Shown here: positions 17,998-27,361 of the stretch, piece by piece | Position numbering within the stretch: the stretch's first letter is position 1 | Layout: each line of letters opens with the position of its first letter | NCBI GenBank assembly: GCA_025965875.1 | Contig: JAOPWD010000266.1 | Location: 1 to 32,980, forward strand | Length of the DNA stretch: 32,980 nt | Direction of reading: 5' to 3' | Source: Pseudonocardiales bacterium | Lineage (GTDB): Bacteria; Actinomycetota; Actinomycetes; Mycobacteriales; Jatrophihabitantaceae | The notes under the pieces: generated by a model | Seen by the model: only the letters and a program-made list of their open reading frames with translations | What the model was told of the DNA's origin: nothing | Databases searched by the model: none | Translations under genes and position numbers: made by a program

Positions 17998-19173
17998 GTG
18001 CGCGTGACCATCGTGGCCGAGACATTCACCCCTGCCGTGAACGGGGTCGTCAACTCAGTACTCCGGGTGGCCGACCAGCTGGCCGGGCGCGGCCACCAGC
18101 CCATTGTCGTGGCCCCGAGTGGGCGCAGCTACCGCAGCGCCTCGGGCCATCCCATCGAGGTGGTCCAGGTGCCGTCGGTGATGCTGCCCGGCTACCGCGG
18201 CCTGTCCGTCGCCCGGCCGTCGCCTGCGCTGGTGCCCATCCTGCGCGATCTGGACCCCGACGTCGTGCACCTCGCCTCTCCCGCCGTGCTCGGGTGGGCG
18301 GCAGTGCACGCCGCCGCCGAGCTCGGCGTGCCGAGCGTGGCGGTGTTCCAGACCGACGTGTCGGGGTTCCTGCGGCGCTACCACCTCGGCGCCAGCTCAC
18401 CACTGCTGTGGTCGTGGCTGCGGCGGTTGCACAACACAGCCGACCTGACCCTGGCCCCGTCGAGCGCCACGGCCTATCAGCTGCGCCGGCACGGAATCGG
18501 TCCGCTCGCAATGTGGTCACGTGGCGTCGACGGACATCAGTTCCATCCCATGCGCCGCGACGAAGAACTGCGCGAGTCACTGCTCGGCCCGGTGGGATTC
18601 GGTGGGCTGCTCGTCGGCTTCGTAGGACGGCTGGCGGTCGAGAAGCGCGTCGAGGCCCTCGAGCCACTCACCCGGTTACCTGGGGTTCAGGTGGTCATCG
18701 TCGGTGCCGGGCCGCGGCGCGCCGCGCTCGAACGGCTCATGCCGGCCGCCCGGTTCACCGGGCAGCTGACCGGCGCACAGCTGGGCGCGACGGTGGCGTC
18801 CCTCGACCTGCTCGTGCAGCCCGGCGCCGACGAGACGTTCTGCCAGGTCGTGCAGGAGGCCCTATGTGCCGGTGTCCCGGTCATCACCGCTGCCTCCGGA
18901 GGCCCGCTGGACCTCGTGCGGCACGGCGAGAACGGCTGGCTGTGGGCCGGCGGCGCCCCGGCGGTGCTCGCCGCGCAGGTCGCGTCGGTACGCGCCGACC
19001 GGGGTGACCGGGCTGCGGTCCGGGCCCGCACCCGGCCCTCGGTCGTCGGCCGGACGTGGGCGCGAGTGACCGACCAGCTCATCGGCCACTACGCCCACGT
19101 GATCGCGTCGCGCACCAGCCCGGCCGTGGCCCGGCCGGTCGTGCCGATCCGCGAGCGCCGCAGCGCCTCCTGA
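17998..19173 (+). CDS. GT4 glycosyltransferase, MgtA-like mannosyltransferase
   Basis: The 391-residue protein has the two Rossmann domains of GT-B enzymes. The N-terminal half reads MRVTIVAETFTPAVNGVVNSV and contains DPDVVHLASPAVLG and the acceptor-loop VFQTDVSGFLRRY. The C-terminal half has GFVGRLAVEKRVE and the donor-site motif QPGADETFCQVVQEALCAGVPV with the EX7E glutamates. The pattern is close to M. tuberculosis Rv0557 (MgtA), a GDP-mannose-dependent alpha-mannosyltransferase acting on glycolipids for lipomannan-type polymers. Exact acceptor and donor are inference. The start is GTG 17998; a second GTG lies six bases later. It is divergent from ctaD across about 200 bases, and it may precede the surface-protein cluster. 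Confidence 0.88.
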   Translation: MRVTIVAETFTPAVNGVVNSVLRVADQLAGRGHQPIVVAPSGRSYRSASGHPIEVVQVPSVMLPGYRGLSVARPSPALVPILRDLDPDVVHLASPAVLGWAAVHAAAELGVPSVAVFQTDVSGFLRRYHLGASSPLLWSWLRRLHNTADLTLAPSSATAYQLRRHGIGPLAMWSRGVDGHQFHPMRRDEELRESLLGPVGFGGLLVGFVGRLAVEKRVEALEPLTRLPGVQVVIVGAGPRRAALERLMPAARFTGQLTGAQLGATVASLDLLVQPGADETFCQVVQEALCAGVPVITAASGGPLDLVRHGENGWLWAGGAPAVLAAQVASVRADRGDRAAVRARTRPSVVGRTWARVTDQLIGHYAHVIASRTSPAVARPVVPIRERRSAS

Positions 19174-19311
19174 AACGCCGCTGGGCGGTGCCGTCCGCGC
19201 AGTACGTGGTGATTAGTCGGTTATTCTCATCACGTTGTCGCCCGCTCGGGCGTACGGCTTCACAGTGCGGTTGAACCGGCGGACGTCTGGTCGACCAAAG
19301 CGGAGGGTCTC

Positions 19312-22300
19312 GTGGCGGGTCGGCGACACGATCCGGCCGCATTCCGGCGCACTCGTTCAGCCAAGCCGGGACACAAGCCGAGCCGACGGCAGGCCGCCGC
19401 CATGATCGCCGGGCTGGTGCTCGTAGCGGGAACCGTCGCCGTCGCGTCTTTCGCAGTGAAGCCGAACAAGGCGCGCGCGTTCGACCTGTTCTATGGCTCG
19501 GTCTTCCTGAACGACGAACGGGCTCCGGTTGCGGTCGATCTGACCAACGCCAAACCGACGGTGCGCCTCCTCGACGCGAACAGCCAGGTCAGTGCGAAGG
19601 ATCCCACCAACCTCGGGGTGGTGCCCCTGATCAACAGCACCCTGCTGCTGAATACGGCGACCGGCGAGTTCAACGTCGTCGACCCCACTGGCTTTGTCAT
19701 CAAGTCCAAGAACGGCGGCGTGCCGCTGGCCAAGCCGGTCGGCCGGACGGCCTCGATCGGGATCGCGGCCGGCGCTTCGGCCTACATCGTCCAGACCGGC
19801 TCGGCGGGCACGTCGGTGTACCTCGTCGGACAGTCGACCGTGCAGGCCGCGTCGAGCCAGGGTGCGAAGGTCAAGCCCCGTGCTTCTGTCACCTCGGGCG
19901 CGCCGGGCTCGACCGCACCGGGCGGCGCGGCCAGCGCGAACGGCGACCTGTGGTTGCTGGTGGGCAGCGGCGGGTCGCGCACCCTCAGACAACTGACCCT
20001 GCCGCCCGGTAGCGACGCCGGCGTCACCCTCGACAGCGCCGACCGCGCCACGGTGCCTGCCGTCTCCGCAATCGGCGTCACATCGGGCCGCCGGGGCGAG
20101 GACGCCGTCGCGGTGGCTGCGCCCGAACAGGTTCAGGTGTTCGAGGGCAGTGGATCGCGCACGCTCGCGGTGCACGGCCTGAGCGGCGTCGACAAGATCC
20201 TGCCTGCCTCGAACCAGCGGGACCGGCTGTCGTTCCTGTACCACTCCGCGGCCGGCTGGAGCCTGGTCGCGGCCCCGGCGGGCGGCGGCGGGTTGACTGG
20301 CCCGGTTGCCCTGCGCGGCGTGGACCCGGCGGCAGCGCTGGTGGCACCGGCGGTCAGCAACGGCTCGCTGTTCACGATGGACGGCGGGACGACCGGCCGG
20401 GTGTGGCAGATCGACGTCAAGGGCGACGTCCAGACACCGACCGGCGCAGCGGCGTACCCCATCGTCACGAACTCGGCGGGTGAGGCCCTCGAGGTGTCCG
20501 ACTTCGCCGACGCGTACGCGATCGCCAGGGGCAGCCGGGTCGTCTTCAACTCGCCCCAGCATGTCCGCGCCCTCGCCGTGTTCACCGACGGCAGCCACGC
20601 GCCGGTACAGATCGACAAGAGCGCCGCTGTGTCGCTGAACGCCGCGGGAGGTGCCACGGGGCTCATCGATTCGCACCCGACCAAGAACCCGAAGAACCAG
20701 CCGCCGCCGAAGAACACGGTGAAGGCACCACCCGCACAGCCGATCAACGACAAGGTCCGGTGCAAGACCACGACGCAGGTGCCGCACATTCCGACGATCA
20801 CGCAGGCCACCCCCGGGTCGCGGTCGGTACAACTGCAATGGACTTACCCGCTGCTCGACCCGCGCGACTGCGCTCCGTCGACGTACACCGTCTCGGTGTC
20901 GTTGCTGAGTTCGGCCGCGCCGGCGCCGCCGGCTGCCATCACCGTCCAGGGCCAGGACGGCGTCAACCTCAGCGGCCTGTTCCCCGATACCCGTTACGAG
21001 ATCACGGTGAAGGCCTACCTCAACGGCCAAGGCACGCCGTCCGCCCCGGTTGCGGTCAGCACCGGACCTGAGGGCCCGGCCGCACCGTCGAACGTGCATG
21101 CCACCACCGACAGCTCGGGCACCTGGACGATCTCCTGGAGCTCCTGCGGCGGCGTGGCCCAGGGCTGCGTGGCCGCGGCGACGTGGAGCGTCATCCCCAG
21201 TTTCTGCGACGGCTCGGGGCTGTCCAGCACGCCTGCGAGCATCTCTGTCGCGGGCGACCCGACGCAGCACAGCTTCACCGCGAAGTTCCCGGGCAACGAC
21301 GCCCTGCTCGGGCGCGGCATGAGCTTCCAGGTTCAGGGCGTGGGCACCAAGGGCACCGTGGGAACGCCCGCCCGCGACGGCGGCTGCAGTTACAGCTGGA
21401 GCCGGCCCGTCGCCGCAAACATCTCGGTCGCGGCCAGCTCGCCACCCAGGATCTCGGGACAGGCCACGAGCGCGACGACCGTCGCGGTGAGCTTTGCGGG
21501 GGGTCAGGCACACGATCTCGGCGGCGTGGGCGGCCAGCTCACCTACAAGCTGCTGTCGGGCGGGGCGGTGGTTTCCCACCAGGGGCCGTCGACGGCTACT
21601 ACCGCGAAGCTGAGCGGTATCCACCCCGGTCAGAAGTACCAGGTGTCTGTCACGGTCAGTCCGCCGCGGCACCCCGAGGCCGCCGTCACGATCCCGTCCA
21701 TCGAGGTCAAGGCGGCCGTCGCCGACTGGCCAGCCCTGTCCGCGTCGGCCACGTTCGCGAACACCAGCGCCTTCGACGGCACGCTCACCGTCACGATCAG
21801 CGGTCTCACCAGCGCCGACGCGCGCGGCGAGACATTCGACCTCACCGATAGCTCGCTCGACTGCGGCTCGACGCGCCACGATCTCGCCCGCGCGGACTTC
21901 GACCCCGCCACGCCGCTGAAGTTTACCCAGGTCGATCGCTCCCAGTCCCACGGCCCGTGCACTGTAACGACCTTCTTGCGGCAGCACGTTGGGACGGCGA
22001 CCAATCCGCCGATCTATGGCGTGGGCGACTCACCCGGCACCCCGCCGGCCGGAGTATCCATCGATCCGCCGTCGCTGACGGCAACCGGCGGAGACTTCGC
22101 CGCATCCTGGACAACAGACAGCACCCGGGCCAGCCCTCAGATCGTCGTTAGCTACCACGGCTCGGACCCGCTGCTGCTCGGGTTCGCCACGGATTGGTCG
22201 ATCGTCGCCTCAAACGACGGCGGCGCAACGAATTGCGGCGCAAGTGCCACCAAGCCTTCTACAACCATCGCCGTCGCAAAAGCCTGCGTAACGGCGGGCG

Positions 22301-22737
22301 GTACCTTCACCGTCGACGTCACGTTCCACTACTTCCTATCCAATCCGAGCTTCAGCAAGATCCCGGTGACGGGAACAGCGCCGAAACCGATCGTCGCGGG
22401 CGATTTCACGTTCACGGCTGCGTGGAACGGCACAAGCGGCGGCAAGCCCCGGGTGGCGATCACGACCACCGCGGGTGACCCGCCGTCAGCCGCGCTGGAC
22501 TGGACCGAGGTCGTCACGTCGAGTACGTCACCGGGAGTTACCTGCGGCGGCGCCAACGCCACACCCGCCGCAGTGGGTGGGTCGATCAACGTCAGCGTCC
22601 CTCGGGCCAACTGTCCAGTCTCGGTCGATCCCAACAACGTCACGACGTGGTCGGTGACGATCAGCTATCACGACCCCAGCGGCGTCAGTCCCGATCACAC
22701 CTATCCCGCGATTGCCGTCAGCGGCGTCCAGCCGTAA
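19312..22737 (+). CDS. Large membrane-anchored surface protein with Fn3/Ig-like domains
   Basis: The 1,141-residue protein starts at GTG 19312 with GGAGG close upstream. Residues 1-27 are basic and cytoplasmic, and 29-50 form one helix that exports the rest. Residues 55-455 contain many short beta-rich segments alternating with DLTNAK/DPTGF-type turns, suggesting a beta-propeller, and no cysteine at all. A Pro/Lys linker (458-478) follows, then about six beta-sandwich domains; the first two are clear fibronectin type III (about 489-585 and 590-695). Twelve cysteines fall only in this half. The last two domains resemble each other. It leads an operon with moxR, DUF58 and transglutaminase-like genes. 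It may bind a cell-wall or extracellular ligand. Confidence 0.85.
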   Translation: MAGRRHDPAAFRRTRSAKPGHKPSRRQAAAMIAGLVLVAGTVAVASFAVKPNKARAFDLFYGSVFLNDERAPVAVDLTNAKPTVRLLDANSQVSAKDPTNLGVVPLINSTLLLNTATGEFNVVDPTGFVIKSKNGGVPLAKPVGRTASIGIAAGASAYIVQTGSAGTSVYLVGQSTVQAASSQGAKVKPRASVTSGAPGSTAPGGAASANGDLWLLVGSGGSRTLRQLTLPPGSDAGVTLDSADRATVPAVSAIGVTSGRRGEDAVAVAAPEQVQVFEGSGSRTLAVHGLSGVDKILPASNQRDRLSFLYHSAAGWSLVAAPAGGGGLTGPVALRGVDPAAALVAPAVSNGSLFTMDGGTTGRVWQIDVKGDVQTPTGAAAYPIVTNSAGEALEVSDFADAYAIARGSRVVFNSPQHVRALAVFTDGSHAPVQIDKSAAVSLNAAGGATGLIDSHPTKNPKNQPPPKNTVKAPPAQPINDKVRCKTTTQVPHIPTITQATPGSRSVQLQWTYPLLDPRDCAPSTYTVSVSLLSSAAPAPPAAITVQGQDGVNLSGLFPDTRYEITVKAYLNGQGTPSAPVAVSTGPEGPAAPSNVHATTDSSGTWTISWSSCGGVAQGCVAAATWSVIPSFCDGSGLSSTPASISVAGDPTQHSFTAKFPGNDALLGRGMSFQVQGVGTKGTVGTPARDGGCSYSWSRPVAANISVAASSPPRISGQATSATTVAVSFAGGQAHDLGGVGGQLTYKLLSGGAVVSHQGPSTATTAKLSGIHPGQKYQVSVTVSPPRHPEAAVTIPSIEVKAAVADWPALSASATFANTSAFDGTLTVTISGLTSADARGETFDLTDSSLDCGSTRHDLARADFDPATPLKFTQVDRSQSHGPCTVTTFLRQHVGTATNPPIYGVGDSPGTPPAGVSIDPPSLTATGGDFAASWTTDSTRASPQIVVSYHGSDPLLLGFATDWSIVASNDGGATNCGASATKPSTTIAVAKACVTAGGTFTVDVTFHYFLSNPSFSKIPVTGTAPKPIVAGDFTFTAAWNGTSGGKPRVAITTTAGDPPSAALDWTEVVTSSTSPGVTCGGANATPAAVGGSINVSVPRANCPVSVDPNNVTTWSVTISYHDPSGVSPDHTYPAIAVSGVQP

Positions 22738-22770
22738 TGACGGTGGCACCCCGAAAAAACGAGGAGCACC

Positions 22771-23739
22771 ATGACCGGTCCTTATGACATCTCGCGGGTG
22801 GCCCACAACGTGGAGCGCCTGTGCGCGAACATGGGCTACGTCATCCAGGGCAAGCCTGAGGTGATCCGCAACGCGGTCATCTGCATGCTCGCCGAAGGGC
22901 ACCTGCTGCTTGAGGACGTGCCCGGCACCGGCAAGACCTCATTGGCTCGGGCACTGGCCTCGTCGCTGTCGATCACCTGGAACCGCATCCAGTTCACGCC
23001 TGACCTGCTCCCCTCCGACGTGAGCGGCGTGTCGATCTTCAACCAGGCGAGGAGCGAGTTCGAGTTCAAGCCCGGCCCGATCTTCGCCAACGTAGTACTC
23101 GGCGACGAGATCAACCGCGCCTCCCCCAAGACCCAGTCGGCGCTGCTCGAGGTGATGGAGGAAGGCACGCTCAGCACGGACGCGCACGTGTACGCGATGC
23201 CCAAGCCGTTCATGGTCGTCGCGACCCAGAACCCGATCGACATGGAGGGCACGTACATCCTGCCCGAGGCACAGCTGGACCGGTTCCTGATGAAGCTGAC
23301 GGTCGGCTACCCGACGCCCGAGGCCGAGGCCGAGATCCTGCGCACTCAGAAGATGGGTTCGACGGTGGCCCACTTGGCGCCGGTGTTGTCCGGGGCCGAG
23401 GTGCTCATGATGATCGACGCGGTGAAGCGGGTCGAGGTCGCGCCTGCGCTCGAGCAGTACATCGTTGCGATCGCGACGGCCACCCGGACGATATCCGAAC
23501 TGCGGCTGGGGGTCTCGCCTCGAGGCAGCCTGGCACTGCTGCGGGCGGCTCGGGCGGCAGCCGCGGCGGCGGGGCGTCCATTCGTCGTCCCCGAGGACGT
23601 CAAGAACATCGCCGCGGTCGTGCTGTCGCACCGGGTGATCCTGCAACCCGACGCCGAACTGCAGGGGCGCACCGGCGTCGAACTCATCGGCCGGGCCGTC
23701 CACTCGGTTGCGGTGCCACGCGCGATGGCCGCGAACTGA
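22771..23739 (+). CDS. MoxR-family AAA+ ATPase
   Basis: MoxR ATPases act as chaperones that assemble or activate partner complexes, often with von Willebrand/DUF58 proteins encoded next to them. The 322-residue protein has Walker A DVPGTGKT (Lys55), Walker B VVLGDEINR (Asp112-Glu113), the sensor-1 region VVATQNPIDMEGTY, the arginine finger region LPEAQLDRFLMK, and SPRGSLALLRAARAAA in the lid domain. ATG 22771 has GAGGAG five bases upstream. It follows the surface-protein gene by 33 bases and precedes the DUF58 gene by 21, forming the well-known MoxR-DUF58-transglutaminase set. Confidence 0.95.
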   Translation: MTGPYDISRVAHNVERLCANMGYVIQGKPEVIRNAVICMLAEGHLLLEDVPGTGKTSLARALASSLSITWNRIQFTPDLLPSDVSGVSIFNQARSEFEFKPGPIFANVVLGDEINRASPKTQSALLEVMEEGTLSTDAHVYAMPKPFMVVATQNPIDMEGTYILPEAQLDRFLMKLTVGYPTPEAEAEILRTQKMGSTVAHLAPVLSGAEVLMMIDAVKRVEVAPALEQYIVAIATATRTISELRLGVSPRGSLALLRAARAAAAAAGRPFVVPEDVKNIAAVVLSHRVILQPDAELQGRTGVELIGRAVHSVAVPRAMAAN

Positions 23740-23760
23740 CCACCGACGCGTGACTCACTC

Positions 23761-24900
23761 ATGACGCGGACCGGGCTGGCGGCTCTGCTGGCCGGCATTG
23801 CCGCGCTGGTGCTCGGGCTGTCGCTGGGCTGGACCTCGTTCGACCTGCTCGGCATCGGCCTGCTGGCAGTGGTCGCCGTGGGATTGGCCACCATCCTGCG
23901 TCCGTCGCGGCTGACCATCGACCGGCAGATCCAGCCGCCGCGGGTGCCGAAGGGTTCGATGGCCATCGCGTTCCTGTCCTTCGCCAACCGCGGCCGGATG
24001 ACGGTCAGCACCACGGTGGCCAACCAGCCGTTCGGGGCGCTGCAGGTGCGGACGATCATTCCGAAGCTGCGCCGGGGCGAGCGCGGCACGCGCACCTACC
24101 GACTACCGACGACGCGACGCGGCATCTTCGACATCGGTCCGGTCGAGGTCACCCGGCGCGATCCGTTCGACCTGTTCCGTGTCTCGCGCAAGCACGGTCA
24201 GCCGGAACGGATTTGGGTCTACCCGCGGGTGCTCAGCTTCCGCGCCCTGCCGGCCGGCCAGACCCGGCATCTCGAGGGCCCGTCGTCGGACACTTCGCCT
24301 CAGGGCAACATCACCTTCCACCGGCTGCGCGAGTATGTGGTCGGCGACGACCTGCGTCTGGTGCACTGGCGTTCGTCGGCGCGCACCGGCCGGCTCGTCG
24401 TGAAGCACAACGTCGACACCTCACAGCCCTACAGCGTCGTGGTGCTCGACCAGCGCCCGGACCGCTACACCGAGGAGTCCTTCGAGTCGGCGGTCGACGT
24501 CGCCGCGTCAGTGCTCGTGGCCACGGCGGCGAACAAGGCGCCGGTGGAGCTGCGGCTGACCGACGGCGACGTGATCGGCGGGCCGCGGCTGCGCGAGGTC
24601 ACGCCGCTCATCGATCACCTCACCGGGGTCGTCGCCAACCCCGAGGGGTCGCTGCAGGCGCAACTGCTCACCCTGCGTCGTGCGCTGGGCGGCACGTCAC
24701 TCGTCGTCGTCACCGGAGTGCTCGACCTGGCCGACCTGCCGTTCGTCGCGTTGCTGCGCCGGCGGTTCGAGCGGCTGGTCGTCGTGTCGATCGACCCGGA
24801 GCATTCCCCTACGCCGGTGCGCTTTCCGGGCGTCAGCGTGATCAGCGCGGCTGACGCGGATACCGCGTGTGCGGCGTGGAATGTGCAGGTGCACGCGTGA
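23761..24900 (+). CDS. DUF58 domain membrane protein
   Basis: The 379-residue protein has two membrane helices near residues 3-22 and 24-44, followed by a cytoplasmic-type beta domain. It then carries the DUF58 core, recognised by SSDTSPQGNITFHRLREYVVGDD and LVHWRSSARTGRLVVKHN. A von Willebrand A-like region follows (VVVLDQRPDRYTEESFESAVD). DUF58 proteins are the standard partners of MoxR ATPases and are thought to anchor the complex at the membrane. Its stop overlaps the start of the transglutaminase-like gene as GTGA, so the two are translationally coupled. Biochemical function is not established for the family. Confidence 0.93.
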   Translation: MTRTGLAALLAGIAALVLGLSLGWTSFDLLGIGLLAVVAVGLATILRPSRLTIDRQIQPPRVPKGSMAIAFLSFANRGRMTVSTTVANQPFGALQVRTIIPKLRRGERGTRTYRLPTTRRGIFDIGPVEVTRRDPFDLFRVSRKHGQPERIWVYPRVLSFRALPAGQTRHLEGPSSDTSPQGNITFHRLREYVVGDDLRLVHWRSSARTGRLVVKHNVDTSQPYSVVVLDQRPDRYTEESFESAVDVAASVLVATAANKAPVELRLTDGDVIGGPRLREVTPLIDHLTGVVANPEGSLQAQLLTLRRALGGTSLVVVTGVLDLADLPFVALLRRRFERLVVVSIDPEHSPTPVRFPGVSVISAADADTACAAWNVQVHA

Positions 24901-27317
24901 TTCGCCGGGTCATGCCGTTCCTGGTCCTGCCGCTGGCGCTGGTTGCCGTGGGGCTGGCCAGCTCGCCCTGGTTGCGCGCGTTCCCGTCCGACGTGATCGC
25001 GGCGCCGCTGTTCGGCGCGGCCGTCCTCAGCGTGCTCGTCCCGTTCGTCGCCGTGAGTCTGGGCATCCGCCAGTTGTGGTTGACCGCGTTGATCGACCTG
25101 GTCGCGTTCGTGCTCTACAGCTTGGTCGTGGTCCTGCACGAGCCGGTCGGCTTCGGCCATCTCATCGACGGGCTGTATCACGGGCCGTCGCAATTGCTGA
25201 CGTTCGCGCTGCCGCTGGTCAGCCCGCGGACGCTGCTGGTCGCACCGGTCGCGCTGTGCTGGGTGGCCGGCGCGCTCGCCGGCGAATGCGTGGGGCGGCA
25301 ATGGTTCACGGTGCTGCCATACGGCGCCTGCCTGGTGACGTTCGGGTTGGCATACGCGGGCTCGGTGCGTGCCGCCTCGGGCAGCGTCCACGACGTACAG
25401 GTCTCGGACACGCTGCTCGCGTTGGCGTTGCTGGTCGCGTTGCTGCTGTTGCGGGTCGCGCAGTCGTGGATGCGGCAGGAGGACGGCGCGGTCTCGACCC
25501 AGCCCGACGGCGTGCTGCCGCTGCGTGGGCTGGTCATCGGCTCCGGCACAGCGCTGGCCGTCGCGCTGATCGCGGCCGTCGCGGTGCAGTCCTCGGTATT
25601 CACCAGCCGCAGCGCGACCCCCGAGCGCGTCCCGCTGGTCGACAGCTCGCAGCCGCTCAGCCCGGTGGCGTTCATCTCCGGACTCCGGCCGGCCAAGCCC
25701 ACCACCGCCGGCCGGCCCGTCTTCCACGTCAGCGTCGACCGGACCTCGCCGGCATACTTCGGGATCGCCAACGTCGACTATTACGACGGCGACGGCTGGT
25801 CGTTCAACCGCAGCTTCCGGCCCTCGGGCGGAATCCTGCCCGCCGACAGCGATCCGGCACTGCACGCCGCCAGCCCGGCCGTCACCCAGGAGTACAAGAT
25901 CGCCGCCGGACCGCTCACGTCGGCGCCGTGGATGCCGTACCTGTACCGGCCGCAAGAGGTCACCGGCGCCGCGGTGAACATCGACGCCGCCAGCGGGATG
26001 GTCGTGCCGTCCGCCGGGCTGCACGGCGGGCAGACCTACAGCGTGCGCTCGGACGCGCCGGCCACGTCGTTCGACGACGTCGCGGGCACGGCGCTGCCGG
26101 CCACCTCGGCGCCACCGATCGACACCCAGGTTCCGGGCGCACTGCGTGCCGCGCTCGGCAGCGTCGTCACCTCGCTGTCCGACGAGACGAACACCCCCAT
26201 CACTCCGGCGCTGCCATTCCTGCAGGCGCTGGGAAGGCAGCTCAAGACCAAGTACTCCCTCGCCGGCTCGCCCACCACGTCGCCCACCCCGCCGTCCGCG
26301 ACCAAGTCGAAGCAGCGCCCGAGCAGCCACGCTCCGTCGCCCACGTCGTCGGCGAGCCCGCACACCGGCGGCGTGAGCTTCGCCGACGTACTCGCCTCGA
26401 TCATCGGCCCGCAACGCTCCGCCACGCCAGAGCAGTACGCGACGCTGTTCGCGCTCGTGGCCCGCCAACTCGGCGTCCCGGCCCGGCTCGTCACCGGCTT
26501 TCGGCTGCCCACGCCGCAGGGCGGCCACTCGCTGCCCGCGGGCGCCTACGACGTGACGACGGCTGATGCCTGGACCTGGGTGGAGATCCCGATTCGCGGC
26601 AGCGGCTGGGTCGTCGTCGACCCCGCGCCCACCACTGTGTCGGGGGCACAACGCACGCCGACCGCGGGCTCGCAACCGTCCCAGACCCCTAGCGCCACAC
26701 CCACCCGAAACGCGTTGATCACCCAGTCCAACGGCGGACACGCCGTGGCCCCGAAGAGCACCGTGCCGCACAAGCCGGCGGCCGCTAAAGGTCCGTTGAT
26801 CGCGGCGCTGCTCATCGGATTCGGCGTGCTGGTCGTCGCGGCGCTGCTCGCGCTGTTGCTGCGCAAATGGCTACGGGTACGTCGGCGGCAGCGACCGGCC
26901 GATCCGCGCCGCCGATTGCTCGGGGCGTGGCTGGAGAGTCTGGATGTGCTCACCGAATCGGGGCTGGCCGATCTGACGGCCCTCACCAGCACCGAGATCG
27001 TGACGGCCACCGGCAAGCGGTTCGGTCCCGAGCCGGCCGTGCATGCCGCCTACCTCGGTGATGCGGCCAATGCCGCGATCTATTACTCGAGCGCCTGGAT
27101 CGCCCCGGCCGAGGCGGACGCGGCCTGGACCGCGCACAACTCGTTGCGCCGGCTCGTCCGGCGCCGGCTGGGCGTGGGCGCTCGGATGGCGGCCGGCCTG
27201 CGCTATCACCGGGCGAAGACGCCGCCCTCTGCGGCCGGCCCGCTGTCGTGGGCCGACCCGACGCCGGTGGCCAAGCGTCGGCGCAGCGGCACGCACCGCG
27301 CTCGCCGCGCGCACTGA
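24897..27317 (+). CDS. Transglutaminase-like (TgpA-type) membrane protein with replaced catalytic residues
   Basis: From GTG 24897 the product is 806 residues. About six N-terminal helices (to roughly residue 240) are followed by an extracytoplasmic domain, a Ser/Thr/Pro linker (457-492), a transglutaminase-like core (about 500-580), a helix at 632-655 and a basic cytoplasmic tail. The core keeps the family pattern EQYATLFALVARQLGVPARLVTGFR and GWVVVDPAPT. However, the position of the catalytic Cys is Pro511 (TPEQY) and that of the catalytic His is Trp559 (DAWTW); only the third residue, Asp575, remains. It is therefore probably a non-catalytic, substrate-binding or structural version. An in-frame ATG at 24912 is an alternative start. 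Confidence 0.88.
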   Translation: MIRRVMPFLVLPLALVAVGLASSPWLRAFPSDVIAAPLFGAAVLSVLVPFVAVSLGIRQLWLTALIDLVAFVLYSLVVVLHEPVGFGHLIDGLYHGPSQLLTFALPLVSPRTLLVAPVALCWVAGALAGECVGRQWFTVLPYGACLVTFGLAYAGSVRAASGSVHDVQVSDTLLALALLVALLLLRVAQSWMRQEDGAVSTQPDGVLPLRGLVIGSGTALAVALIAAVAVQSSVFTSRSATPERVPLVDSSQPLSPVAFISGLRPAKPTTAGRPVFHVSVDRTSPAYFGIANVDYYDGDGWSFNRSFRPSGGILPADSDPALHAASPAVTQEYKIAAGPLTSAPWMPYLYRPQEVTGAAVNIDAASGMVVPSAGLHGGQTYSVRSDAPATSFDDVAGTALPATSAPPIDTQVPGALRAALGSVVTSLSDETNTPITPALPFLQALGRQLKTKYSLAGSPTTSPTPPSATKSKQRPSSHAPSPTSSASPHTGGVSFADVLASIIGPQRSATPEQYATLFALVARQLGVPARLVTGFRLPTPQGGHSLPAGAYDVTTADAWTWVEIPIRGSGWVVVDPAPTTVSGAQRTPTAGSQPSQTPSATPTRNALITQSNGGHAVAPKSTVPHKPAAAKGPLIAALLIGFGVLVVAALLALLLRKWLRVRRRQRPADPRRRLLGAWLESLDVLTESGLADLTALTSTEIVTATGKRFGPEPAVHAAYLGDAANAAIYYSSAWIAPAEADAAWTAHNSLRRLVRRRLGVGARMAAGLRYHRAKTPPSAAGPLSWADPTPVAKRRRSGTHRARRAH

Positions 27318-27361
27318 CCCGATTGTGCAATTCTCGCCCGTGCCGGGTGCCCGACTTGCGC

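Noticed and set aside
19357-21987. An 876-codon open frame on the minus strand opposite the surface protein
   Set aside because: It lies wholly antisense to a well-supported gene, has Arg/Gly/Asp-rich composition typical of a GC-rich shadow frame, and shows no domain.
24615-26771. A 718-codon open frame on the minus strand opposite DUF58 and the transglutaminase-like gene
   Set aside because: Shadow of two recognised, translationally coupled genes; low-complexity Arg/Gly/His/Asp composition and no recognisable motif.
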